13,148 nt of DNA from Candidatus Parvarchaeota archaeon UBA446 (GCA_002503215.1 DARG01000015.1:1-13148), one strand, 5' to 3'; positions 1 to 6,570 are shown, numbered from the stretch's first letter. Numbers and translations: made by a program. Notes: a model not told the origin generated them from the sequence alone.

Positions 1-15
1 AGCCATAGAGAAAAG

Positions 16-23
16 TTTAAATA
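16..23 (+). promoter_or_regulatory. TATA-like promoter box of the small ORF at 45
   Basis: TTTAAATA is centred about 25 nt before the ATG at 45, the distance expected for a leaderless archaeal transcript. The 11-mer TTTAAATATTC recurs exactly at 6540-6550, again at leaderless distance from a start codon. Assignment rests on spacing and base composition only. Confidence 0.5.
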
Positions 24-44
24 TTCTCTTCTTCATATTTTAGA

Positions 45-167
45 ATGCAAGGTCTAGTGAATGTAGCGAGTAATGTTAAACAGGGCTTACTCGTACTTAT
101 GCTTTCATGGGCCGAATCATTTAATCACCCTGTATCTTCTTATAAAATTATTATAAAGACAAGGTAA
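45..167 (+). CDS. possible 40-residue leaderless protein of unknown function
   Basis: An ATG at 45 opens 40 codons ending in TAA at 165-167 (starts MQGLVNVASN, ends YKIIIKTR). It has a hydrophobic middle (QGLLVLMLSW, about residues 13-22) and a basic C-terminus (KIIIKTR). It is too short for a confident membrane-protein call. Two sequence signals support it: the TATA-like box lies at exactly leaderless distance, and a long inverted repeat with a T-rich tail starts 3 nt after the stop codon, so promoter, ORF and terminator-like element form a tidy unit. I do not recognise the family. The alternative is a non-coding RNA of about 175 nt from the same promoter, since the stretch also holds interlocking inverted repeats (67-73/87-93 and 80-85/128-133). 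Confidence 0.4.
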   Translation: MQGLVNVASNVKQGLLVLMLSWAESFNHPVSSYKIIIKTR

Positions 168-170
168 TCT

Positions 171-219
171 GCCCAAACGTTTTTGCGGGTTTCTGAAAAA
201 TAACTTCATACGTTTGGGC
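171..219 (+). terminator. 10-bp inverted repeat with T-rich tail, terminator-like hairpin
   Basis: GCCCAAACGT (171-180) and ACGTTTGGGC (210-219) are perfect reverse complements around a 29-nt loop, in which TTTT (181-184) can pair further with AAAA (196-199). TTTT follows at 220-223. The position, 3 nt after the stop of the 45-167 ORF and 60 nt before the next gene, fits a transcription end or a stable 3' structure. It could also be the 3' half of a structured RNA. Confidence 0.5.
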
Positions 220-279
220 TTTTAATTCAAAATAAAAATATTTTTGTTTTTACTCTAAATTATCAAAATAAATAAAAAA

Positions 280-561
280 ATGGAAGAAATTGAAGTTGCG
301 TTTGTAAAGGATAGGAAAGTAACCGAGAAGAAAGGTTTTAAGGCTTTTTCGGATCGTTTGAGGTTTGAAACAGTAAACTTGGAACTTTTTATATGTACGG
401 TTTTAGCCAGCGTTTTGGAAAGCTTTGCAGAAAATAAGCTTACATTTACAGTAAGCGGTCTGTCATTTTTCATGCTTTCTATATTCGTAAACATCCTACT
501 TATAGAGGCAGTCTTCCGTTTCATGAAGGTGGTTAAAAATGGGAAAATTGGAAAATCTTGA
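280..561 (+). CDS. hypothetical small membrane protein
   Basis: This is a 93-residue product of unknown family. The N-terminal 25 residues are charged (MEEIEVAFVKDRKVTEKK). Two hydrophobic stretches follow, about residues 34-49 (LELFICTVLASVLESF) and 61-82 (LSFFMLSIFVNILLIEAVFR), then a basic tail. This suggests a two-helix membrane hairpin. The gene overlaps the next one by 23 nt, and the ribosome binding site of that gene lies inside this coding region, so the two are probably translated together. The promoter is not obvious: the 40 nt upstream are uniformly AT-rich and no ribosome binding site is seen. An antisense ORF over the same stretch is a mirror of it. Reality of the gene is moderately sure; function is unknown. 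Confidence 0.55.
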   Translation: MEEIEVAFVKDRKVTEKKGFKAFSDRLRFETVNLELFICTVLASVLESFAENKLTFTVSGLSFFMLSIFVNILLIEAVFRFMKVVKNGKIGKS

Positions 562-1000
562 GGAAGAGTTAGGAGCAGAGAATTCTTTAAACGAAAGAGT
601 CAAGCTGGCTTTTGAAAGTATTCCAAGTGAAGTATGGATGCCTTTAAAAGGAGAGCCAAAAACTTTCAATGTAAATGTGGTTAAAAAGAATAGTTTGGAC
701 ACTAAATTAGTTATAAGGTACGAAATAGTGGATAATCTACCTCAGCAATATAAACTGGAAAATTCCGATGTAAAGTATAAACTTTACAAAGAAGTCTATC
801 AGCGCTTTTTTGAAGTAGATGGAGAATATATTATGTTCTTGGCTAGAAAAACAAAGGATTCTTACCAGAACGTGGCTAGAATAAATTATTATAAAAAATC
901 CGTGTCTTTTGACCGTAACATAGTGAAATCAATTAGCTCTGAACAGCTGAGAAGGTTCGCATACGCAACAAACATGTGTTTATCAACTTCTATCACATAA
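539..1000 (+). CDS. hypothetical protein, second gene of an overlapping pair
   Basis: This is a 153-residue soluble protein that I do not recognise. Residues 1-25 are acidic and helical (LENLEEELG...), and the rest alternates strand-like and basic segments (KTFNVNVVKK, KLVIRYEIVD, NVARINYYKK). No signal peptide, membrane segment or metal-binding motif is visible. The start at 539 is favoured by AAGGTGG at 526-532, 6 nt before the ATG, the same AGGTG-type site used by the arsenate reductase gene. It overlaps the preceding membrane-protein gene by 23 nt, suggesting coupled translation and possibly a shared task at the membrane. The 60 nt between its stop and the M13 peptidase start contain a new TATA-like box, so the peptidase is probably a separate unit. 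Confidence 0.65.
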   Translation: MGKLENLEEELGAENSLNERVKLAFESIPSEVWMPLKGEPKTFNVNVVKKNSLDTKLVIRYEIVDNLPQQYKLENSDVKYKLYKEVYQRFFEVDGEYIMFLARKTKDSYQNVARINYYKKSVSFDRNIVKSISSEQLRRFAYATNMCLSTSIT

Positions 1001-1027
1001 CCTGCTTAATAGCAAATTACAGATTAA

Positions 1028-1036
1028 TGATAAATA
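1028..1036 (+). promoter_or_regulatory. TATA-like box of the M13 peptidase gene
   Basis: TGATAAATA at 1028-1036 is centred about 28 nt before the ATG at 1061 and only about 10 nt before the ATG at 1043. If transcripts start at the usual distance, the 1043 ATG would lie upstream of the transcript, which favours 1061 as the start codon. Confidence 0.4.
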
Positions 1037-1060
1037 CTATAAATGATTTCAGGTTACTGT

Positions 1061-3052
1061 ATGGTAAAATCTCTTAAAAATAATCATAAAAAAGAAAAGT
1101 ACATTGGGTTTTCAACAACCTACATGGATACATCAAAAGATCCTTTTGAGGATTTTTATAATTATGCCACTGGAAAATGGAGGGCAACCCACCCAGTTCC
1201 AAAAGAAGAAGGCAGATACGACTCATTCATACAGCTTTCATCTGAAAATTTTAAGATTCTTAAGAAGATAGCCGAAAGGTATGCAAATGGTAAGACAGTA
1301 ACCGACAACGAGAAAAAAATCGCAGATTTTTTTAATTCGTTTCTAAATACAAAGATATTAAATGCTAGAAAGTTTTCTCCCATAGAACCTATAATAAATG
1401 AGATAGATTCCGTGTCTGATTTTAACGGTATAAAGAAGATGATGATTAAGCTATCAAAATATTATGCTATATCAACTTTCTTTGATGTATTCGTAGCAGA
1501 AGATAAGAAAAACAGCGATATATATTCATTCTATTTTGGGCAAGGAGGGTTGTCATTGCCAAATAGAGATTATTACCTAAAAAAAGAACATGCTAGTATC
1601 CTCGATGAATTTAAGCTTTACATAAAGAAAATAGTAAAACTTTACGGCATTAGTGAAAAAGAGGCTTCTTTTTATTCTGATTCTGTAATTAGTATAGAAA
1701 GTTACATAGCATCGATTAGTAGGAGCGAAGTAGAACTTAGAGACGAAATTAAAAATTACAATAGGTTTACATTAAACAATATAAATAAGAGATATCAAAA
1801 CATAGATCTTTATAATTTTTATTTTGGATTGAGCAATAAAAAAGTTCCATTCGTTGTTATCGGACAGCCAGAATATTTTGATAAAATGAATGCTTCGATT
1901 AAAAAATTCAAATTAGAAGAAATGAAAATTTATATGAAGTGTAGGGTTCTACAGCATGCACTTCCTTTACTTCACGACGCCGCGTCAAACGAGTATTTTA
2001 ATTTTTTCGGTAAAAAATTAATGGGAATGAAGAAGCAGGAACCAAGGTGGAAAAGGGCAATCAGACTGATAAATTCTAACGTAGGAGAAGCATTAGGAGA
2101 GATTTATGTAAAAGAAAATTTTACTCCAGAAGCAAGAAAAAAGGCAGAAGAATTAGTTGATGACATAAAGAGCATATTCCTTCAAAGGCTTAAGGAAGTT
2201 AGTTGGATGAGCGAAGTCACAAAGAAAAGAGCTTTAAAGAAATTTTCAAAGCTTTCAGTAAAGATAGGTCATCCTAAGAAATTTAGAGATTATAGCTCAT
2301 TTAAGACAGATAAAAACGAACTGTTTGAAAACGTAGTAAAAGCCGTTCAGTTTGAAATCAAAAGACAGATAAATAGGATAGGTAAGAAAGTGGATAAAGA
2401 AGAATGGCTAATGACTCCTTCAATGGTGAATGCGTATTATAATCCAAGTGGAAATGAATTGGCATTCCCTGCAGGTATTTTGCAACCTCCTTTCTTTGAT
2501 GCCAATATGGATGCCGCCGTTAATTATGGAGGTATAGGTGGAGTGATAGGACATGAGATAACTCACGGCTATGATGATCAAGGTAGACTTTACGATGAGA
2601 ACGGTAAAATGAGAGAATGGTGGTTGCCAAAGGATGCTAAGAGATTCGATTCACTTGCAAAGAAAGTCTCCGATTTTTACAGCACTATGGAAATATTACC
2701 AGGTTTAAAGGTCAATGGAAAATTGACTTTGGGCGAAAACATAGCAGATTTAGGAGGAATAGGTATAGCTTATGATGCTCTGCAGAGGTATCTATCAAGG
2801 AATCCTTTGGAGAGGAAGATTATAGACGGTTTCACAGCAGAACAGAGATTTTTCTTAGCTTGGTCACAGATATGGAAGAGCAATGTTAAGGATGAGACAG
2901 CAAAAATGTTTGCTATGATTGATCCGCATTCACCAGAAAAAATAAGAGGTTTTGTGCCGGCAGTAACACATGTTAAATTTGAGGAAACTTTCAGGGATAA
3001 AAGCAAGCTTGGCAAGATGAAGAAGAATTATCCTAAACTCAACATGTGGTGA
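1061..3052 (+). CDS. M13-family (neprilysin/PepO-like) zinc metallopeptidase
   Basis: This is a full-length M13 peptidase of 663 residues from the chosen start. The family hydrolyses peptide bonds on the amino side of hydrophobic residues. The N-terminal hallmark DPFEDFYNYATGKW is near residues 24-37. The substrate-binding NAYYN stretch and FPAGILQPPFFD follow. The zinc motif HEITH is at 498-502, with the third ligand E559 in GENIADLGG and D563 in the same motif. The chain ends in tryptophan, as is typical. The start at 1061 is preferred over the in-frame ATG at 1043 because of the TATA spacing and a weak AGGT at 1051-1054; a third candidate is 1121. There is no signal peptide or N-terminal membrane anchor, so the enzyme appears cytoplasmic, unlike eukaryotic neprilysins. 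Family assignment is certain; substrate is unknown. Confidence 0.96.
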   Translation: MVKSLKNNHKKEKYIGFSTTYMDTSKDPFEDFYNYATGKWRATHPVPKEEGRYDSFIQLSSENFKILKKIAERYANGKTVTDNEKKIADFFNSFLNTKILNARKFSPIEPIINEIDSVSDFNGIKKMMIKLSKYYAISTFFDVFVAEDKKNSDIYSFYFGQGGLSLPNRDYYLKKEHASILDEFKLYIKKIVKLYGISEKEASFYSDSVISIESYIASISRSEVELRDEIKNYNRFTLNNINKRYQNIDLYNFYFGLSNKKVPFVVIGQPEYFDKMNASIKKFKLEEMKIYMKCRVLQHALPLLHDAASNEYFNFFGKKLMGMKKQEPRWKRAIRLINSNVGEALGEIYVKENFTPEARKKAEELVDDIKSIFLQRLKEVSWMSEVTKKRALKKFSKLSVKIGHPKKFRDYSSFKTDKNELFENVVKAVQFEIKRQINRIGKKVDKEEWLMTPSMVNAYYNPSGNELAFPAGILQPPFFDANMDAAVNYGGIGGVIGHEITHGYDDQGRLYDENGKMREWWLPKDAKRFDSLAKKVSDFYSTMEILPGLKVNGKLTLGENIADLGGIGIAYDALQRYLSRNPLERKIIDGFTAEQRFFLAWSQIWKSNVKDETAKMFAMIDPHSPEKIRGFVPAVTHVKFEETFRDKSKLGKMKKNYPKLNMW

Positions 3053-3144
3053 TTTACCTTTTAATGTATCTGCTAAATTACTCATAAAAGATTGCCTTTT
3101 TTGAAGTTTTTTGGGTACAACAAGCGATAATGTTTTCAAAAATT

Positions 3145-3154
3145 TTTAAATATA
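3145..3154 (+). promoter_or_regulatory. probable promoter of the arsenate reductase gene
   Basis: TTTAAATATA is the strongest TATA-like sequence between the M13 gene and 3273. Transcription would begin near 3175-3180, giving a leader of roughly 95 nt. A leader agrees with the presence of a ribosome binding site at 3263-3267, which most genes here lack. Confidence 0.4.
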
Positions 3155-3208
3155 CAGAATAGACTAAATCTTATTGTAAGTGTCCATAACCCTTATTTAA
3201 TTAAGAAG

Positions 3209-3236
3209 CCGTATTTTACGCTTTGATTAAAAACGG
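3209..3236 (+). other. hairpin in the leader of the arsenate reductase gene
   Basis: CCGT (3209-3212) plus TTTTA (3214-3218) pair with TAAAA (3228-3232) plus ACGG (3233-3236). This gives nine pairs with one bulged A and a 9-nt loop, 27 nt before the ribosome binding site. It may be an RNA control element, a dyad operator for a repressor, or chance in AT-rich sequence. Confidence 0.3.
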
Positions 3237-3272
3237 GAAAAAGAATGACACAGCGGTTAAGTAGGTGGATAA

Positions 3273-3665
3273 ATGTTAATCTTGTTTGTATGCGTTGAGA
3301 ATGCCGGGCGAAGCCAGATTGCAGAAGCCTATGCTAAGAGATTAGGAAGGGATGCTGTCAGTGCAGGAACTATGCCGGCAGAAAAAGTTAATCCTTTGGT
3401 AATTAAAGTTATGAAAGAGGATGGAATTGATATTTCAGCAGCACATCCAAAACTCTTGACCAAAGAAATGATCCTAGCAGCTTCCTTGGTGGTGACTATG
3501 GGCTGTTCTGTTCAGGATGTATGTCCGGCGCCACTGATAAAAGACATGCAAAAGAAAATTATAGAATGGCATATTGAAGACCCAAATGGTAAGTCTATAG
3601 AAAAAATAAGAGAGATAAGAGACACGATAAAAACGAAAGTTAGCGATATTTTAAATAAACAGTGA
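3273..3665 (+). CDS. arsC: arsenate reductase, thioredoxin-coupled low-molecular-weight phosphatase type
   Basis: This 130-residue product has the low-molecular-weight tyrosine phosphatase fold. The P-loop C7-VENAG-R13-S14 matches CX5R(S/T) and binds the oxyanion. C78 (VTMGC) and C84 (CPAP) match the pair of redox cysteines that distinguish thioredoxin-linked arsenate reductases from plain phosphatases. D103 in EDPNG matches the general acid of the conserved DP motif. The enzyme would reduce arsenate to arsenite in the cytoplasm through a C7-C78-C84 disulfide cascade. The start is set by AGGTG at 3263-3267, five nucleotides before the ATG. No arsenite pump or ArsR-type repressor gene lies nearby, so it stands alone here. 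The alternative is a protein phosphatase, but the extra cysteines argue against it. Confidence 0.88.
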   Translation: MLILFVCVENAGRSQIAEAYAKRLGRDAVSAGTMPAEKVNPLVIKVMKEDGIDISAAHPKLLTKEMILAASLVVTMGCSVQDVCPAPLIKDMQKKIIEWHIEDPNGKSIEKIREIRDTIKTKVSDILNKQ

Positions 3666-3853
3666 TGTTGAGGAAAAAAGCTCTAGTTTATCATTATAAC
3701 TTAGTATTAAGTTCAATAATTAACAGAATCCATTGCTCTTGCATTGTCTCTTAATAGTTACTATACTGGTGTAGGATTTGCAGGATAGCTTGTATAGTCT
3801 AAATTCTGATGAATTTACTTTTAAGTGTCGTATTTTTTATATAATGTTCTAGT

Positions 3854-4516
3854 TTATCGTCTGTTACCCATCTTCATCGCCAGCTGCGCTAGAGATATAG
3901 AATGCAACCAGACTTTTCCAGGCCCGGTTATCGTTGCGAAGAAGAAACCTTCTCCTTCCATACCGGCCAATAGCATTGTCTTAACTCCACCTACTCTTTT
4001 TATACTATACTGTGCCGTGTCCTCGAAAGCAAGAACGTGGCTGGCTTCTACGTCTATACTTTCTCCTTCTTTGAGCGAGAATTCAATTGGCTGTCCATGG
4101 CAATGAAGAAATACATTTCCATTGCCGGAGAATCTTTCCAAGAAAAGCCCTTCTCCTCCAAGTAACCCAGCCCACGTACCTGCAAACTTCGCAGAATAAG
4201 TGACGGTTGAATCCATACACAAAAAAGAGTTAAACTCTGCTATTATCCCTTTTCCTTGCAAAGGAATATTAATTATCTCCCCCGGTAAGAACCCTGAAAA
4301 TGCTACTACTCCTGGTCCGTCCAACTTAAGAAGAAATACGCTGGAACCTGCCATAGCACGGGACAATGCGGAAAATATACCGCCACTCTGTGTTTCCATT
4401 TTTATGTCTGGTGACTTGAATATCATGTGTCCACCTTCGCACATTATAGATTCTCCTTCGTTAAGTGTGGCCTGTATGTATTGAATCTCTTTTCCTACTT
4501 CCGTGAAATTTACCAT
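3854..4516 (-). CDS. AIM24 / TIGR00266 family protein
   Basis: This is a 220-residue beta-rich protein of the AIM24 (formerly DUF124) family, usual length about 220-230. It carries the family's repeated glycine-rich strands: GGHMIFKSPDIKM near residues 28-40, GEGLFLERFSGNGNVFLHCHG near 121-141, and GEGFFFATITGPGKVWLHS near 189-207. The family has a tryptophan RNA-binding attenuator-like (TRAP-like) beta fold; its yeast relative AIM24 acts in mitochondrial inner-membrane organisation, while the prokaryotic role is unknown. No membrane segment or catalytic motif is seen. It is divergent from the 4656 gene across 139 nt and convergent with arsC across about 190 nt. A TATA-like box 27 nt upstream suggests a leaderless mRNA. 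Family call is secure; function is not. Confidence 0.9.
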   Translation of the reverse strand: MVNFTEVGKEIQYIQATLNEGESIMCEGGHMIFKSPDIKMETQSGGIFSALSRAMAGSSVFLLKLDGPGVVAFSGFLPGEIINIPLQGKGIIAEFNSFLCMDSTVTYSAKFAGTWAGLLGGEGLFLERFSGNGNVFLHCHGQPIEFSLKEGESIDVEASHVLAFEDTAQYSIKRVGGVKTMLLAGMEGEGFFFATITGPGKVWLHSISLAQLAMKMGNRR

Positions 4517-4537
4517 AAATTATGTATCTTTTTTTGG

Positions 4538-4548
4538 TATATATATTT
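4538..4548 (-). promoter_or_regulatory. TATA-like box of the AIM24-family gene
   Basis: On the minus strand this reads AAATATATATA, centred about 27 nt before the start codon at 4516, fitting a leaderless transcript. Confidence 0.5.
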
Positions 4549-4551
4549 TTT

Positions 4552-4603
4552 AAAATATTATCTAGGAAAACATCATCAGTTGTATTATTAAAAAATATTA
4601 TCT
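4552..4603. repeat. 12-bp direct repeat in a divergent promoter region
   Basis: AAAATATTATCT occurs at 4552-4563 and again at 4592-4603, exactly 40 bp apart. The first copy abuts the TATA box of the AIM24 gene and the second lies about 25 nt upstream of the TATA box of the 4656 gene. It could be a shared regulator site, though the sequence is low in complexity and chance is possible. Confidence 0.3.
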
Positions 4604-4627
4604 TTTAGCACAAGTTTCTAGACAAGG

Positions 4628-4634
4628 TATAAAA
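4628..4634 (+). promoter_or_regulatory. TATA box of the 4656 gene
   Basis: TATAAAA is centred 25 nt before the ATG at 4656. This is the clearest leaderless promoter in the window. Confidence 0.6.
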
Positions 4635-4655
4635 GAAGCAAAGATTATAATTTAT

Positions 4656-4946
4656 ATGGCAGATATGCGATTCCACTTAGTTGCTCTAGTTAGCAGCTCA
4701 AATCTTAATGAGGTGCGATCCGTTCTTGACAAGCATTTTGCAAAAGGTTCCATTAAAAAAGCAGAAAATGGTCTAGCAGTGGAAGCAGATATGGATGGAC
4801 CAAGTGCAAAAGAATTGAATCGTTCGTTGCTATCAGAACTAAGAAGAGTGGAGAAGAAGACTAGCATAAGATCAGAGTGGACTTCCGAGAACGGTACAAT
4901 ATATAGATTCTTTGATTACGTTCTTAAGAAAACTTTTAAAAAATAG
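4656..4946 (+). CDS. conserved-looking small hypothetical protein
   Basis: This is a 96-residue protein that I do not recognise. The pattern of hydrophobic and charged residues suggests strand (FHLVALVSS), helix (NEVRSVLDKHF), strand (LAVEADM), helix (AKELNRSLLSELRRVEKK), strand (SIRSEWT) and a basic helical tail (YRFFDYVLKKTFKK), as in a small ferredoxin-like alpha/beta fold; this is inference from the sequence by eye. The strongly basic C-terminus could bind nucleic acid. It has its own TATA box at leaderless distance and a hairpin shortly after its stop, so it is probably transcribed alone. It is divergent from the AIM24-family gene. Confidence 0.75.
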   Translation: MADMRFHLVALVSSSNLNEVRSVLDKHFAKGSIKKAENGLAVEADMDGPSAKELNRSLLSELRRVEKKTSIRSEWTSENGTIYRFFDYVLKKTFKK

Positions 4947-4964
4947 GATTATCCGATTACTGTC

Positions 4965-4979
4965 GGTTTTTGGAAAACC
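4965..4979 (+). terminator. short hairpin after the 4656 gene
   Basis: GGTTTT (4965-4970) and AAAACC (4974-4979) form a perfect 6-bp stem with a 3-nt loop, 18 nt after the stop codon. An overlapping CCGA/TCGG dyad at 4953-4966 is followed by TTTTT. Either could mark the end of the transcript. Confidence 0.3.
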
Positions 4980-5074
4980 CCTTAATTATAGAATTAAAGA
5001 TAAAAGAATATTATGAAAAATCTGCCTCATTTCTTGCAGATACTGTTACCCAGCATTTTTATAATCCGAATAAG

Positions 5075-5082
5075 ATATAAAA
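5075..5082 (+). promoter_or_regulatory. TATA box of the AN1-like membrane protein gene
   Basis: ATATAAAA is centred 26 nt before the ATG at 5105, the spacing of a leaderless transcript. Confidence 0.55.
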
Positions 5083-5104
5083 AAGAAGATAACTCTAGTA
5101 TTAT

Positions 5105-6049
5105 ATGTCAGAACATAAACAAATTGGCAGACAGAGATACCATCATAGATACCATAAATGTCCTGAATACGGCTGCAAGAATTTAACAGAGATAAAATGC
5201 AAATATTGCCAGCAATATTACTGCAAGGATCATGCTTCTCCAAAATTAGTAGGTTCAATAAATTATATTGAAAATATAATTAAGACAAGTGAGCCTGAAA
5301 AATATAAAAAATATATTGAAGACCATATGAGAAGAGATGGGCACCCTTGTGGGGCATATACTGCCTTTTGGAACAAAGAATTTGATAGCAAACATGAAGA
5401 TTCAGCTAATAAATTTATAGCTGCCTTAGATAAGTTAAAACAAACTAAAACTTATAATTATGGGTATCCTGGAACAAACGGTTACACAAAAGAAAAAGCA
5501 TTATTAAGATTTAATCTCCCTAGATACCATGATGGATATAGTAATTATAATAACAGGCACCATCATAGGCCATATCGAAGAGATTTTCACAGAATAAATT
5601 TTCGTAGATCTCTTTCCTTCACATCAATGATTTTTGTTATTTTACTTGTTTTGTTAGTGATAACATATACCATAAACAGTTTTTCATATTTCTGGTTGAT
5701 CGCAGATGTCTTTGCGGTTTTTCTTGCAGTTATCATTGCTTATAGACTTTTTGTTTGGGCGAATAAACTGCCAATTCATTCGGATTTGCATTTGTTTGGA
5801 CTTAGAATTTTAAGTGGTTTTGTAGCTCTTTTCGGATTTTTTGTAATATTTTTTATACCTGGATTAATAATTACTTATTTATACCCGAACCAAGGGTTAG
5901 CTTCTCTTCAGCCGGGATATATTTTACCTCCTTTAGAGATACCTATAACTGTTTTTTCCATTACATTTGGAATTAGTATTGTTTTTTTAGGAGCCTTTAT
6001 GGCGTTTAGATTCATGCGGCATTCTGGCATAATAATTTTTCATAGATAA
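5105..6049 (+). CDS. AN1-like zinc-finger membrane protein
   Basis: This is a 314-residue protein with two parts. The N-terminus carries metal ligands spaced like an AN1-type zinc finger: C19, C24, C32, C35, C40 and H43, then H80 and C82 after a 36-residue insert that is absent from ordinary AN1 fingers. Next come a soluble stretch and a His/Arg/Tyr-rich linker (about residues 141-168, e.g. NNRHHHRPYRRDFHR). Four hydrophobic segments follow, about 171-191, 194-217, 232-259 and 278-303, predicting an integral membrane protein with the zinc finger in the cytoplasm by the positive-inside rule. AN1 fingers in eukaryotes bind ubiquitin-linked or proteasome-linked partners; here the partner is unknown. 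The gene stands alone, with its own promoter and over 300 nt of non-coding sequence downstream. Confidence 0.8.
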   Translation: MSEHKQIGRQRYHHRYHKCPEYGCKNLTEIKCKYCQQYYCKDHASPKLVGSINYIENIIKTSEPEKYKKYIEDHMRRDGHPCGAYTAFWNKEFDSKHEDSANKFIAALDKLKQTKTYNYGYPGTNGYTKEKALLRFNLPRYHDGYSNYNNRHHHRPYRRDFHRINFRRSLSFTSMIFVILLVLLVITYTINSFSYFWLIADVFAVFLAVIIAYRLFVWANKLPIHSDLHLFGLRILSGFVALFGFFVIFFIPGLIITYLYPNQGLASLQPGYILPPLEIPITVFSITFGISIVFLGAFMAFRFMRHSGIIIFHR

Positions 6050-6371
6050 TGAATACCAAAATTAATTAAAATATCCCTATAGTAATATCTCCAATTTTAA
6101 TACGAGCTACTGTTATGATAATGTTTTTATTACAAATTTTAGAAGACTTAAGGTTAGTTAATTATTTATGTTGTAAAGCAAGTAATGATTTTACTTTAAA
6201 TTGTAAACAAAATAAGTAATATTTATCTGTTTTTTAATTGTTTAATCACTCAATCAAGTGTCCGGTAATTTAAAAAAGTTATTGCTTTTTAAGGAGTATC
6301 CCTAAATATTATTTTTATAGGAGTAAATGACCGTACACTTTTCAGTAAATACCATTATCCCAAAATAAGAA
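6050..6371. other. 322-nt gap between the AN1 gene and tRNA-Gln
   Basis: The stretch is very AT-rich and I see no convincing gene in it. A 34-codon ORF at 6115-6219 (MIMFLLQILEDLRLVNYLCC...) and a 13-codon ORF preceded by AGGAG (6320-6324) have no well-placed promoter and are likely chance. The 3' trailer of the tRNA transcript also ends here. Confidence 0.5.
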
Positions 6372-6443
6372 TAGCCCCTATCGGATTTGAACCGGTGTTT
6401 ACAGGTCCAGAGCCTGTCGTCCTTGCCGCTAGACTAAGGGGCT
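6372..6443 (-). tRNA. tRNA-Gln (anticodon CTG)
   Basis: The acceptor stem AGCCCCT/AGGGGCT has seven perfect pairs followed by discriminator A. The D arm GTCT/GGAC has one wobble pair. The anticodon stem ACAGG/CCTGT encloses CTCTGGA, giving anticodon CUG, which reads glutamine CAG. The T loop is TTCAAAT. The T stem ACCGG/CCGAT contains one C-A mismatch. CCA is not encoded and no intron is present. A TATA-like ATTAAATA lies about 32 nt upstream of the 5' end on the minus strand (6471-6478). Confidence 0.95.
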
Positions 6444-6539
6444 ATAATAAACATTAAAGTGTAGAGGTGATATTTAATGCTTACTAGTTTTGAGTGATGC
6501 TACAAATCATTTATTGCAAAAAAGCAGCGCTTTTAAAGG

Positions 6540-6547
6540 TTTAAATA
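6540..6547 (+). promoter_or_regulatory. TATA box of the 6571 gene
   Basis: TTTAAATA is centred 27 nt before the ATG at 6571. The surrounding 11-mer TTTAAATATTC is identical to the promoter at 16-26. Confidence 0.55.
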
Positions 6548-6570
6548 TTCTTTGACTTCTTTAATAAAAA

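Noticed and set aside
255..524. 89-codon open frame on the minus strand opposite the 280 gene
   Set aside because: It is rich in serine and lysine without structure-like pattern, and the plus-strand frame has coupling to the next gene, which this one lacks.
3245..3298. 17-codon ORF overlapping the start of arsC
   Set aside because: It runs out of frame through the arsC ribosome binding site and start, with no start signal of its own.
3682..3858. 11-bp direct repeat TCTAGTTTATC at 3682-3692 and 3848-3858
   Set aside because: The second copy overlaps the end of the AIM24 coding region, the sequence is AT-rich, and nothing between the copies looks like an inserted element.
4200..4484. 94-codon open frame on the plus strand, and a similar one at 3825-4106
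   Set aside because: Both are antisense to the well-supported AIM24-family gene and are mirrors of its codon pattern.
6115..6219. 34-codon ORF in the gap before tRNA-Gln
   Set aside because: It has no ribosome binding site, a poorly spaced TATA-like sequence, and a composition typical of chance AT-rich frames.
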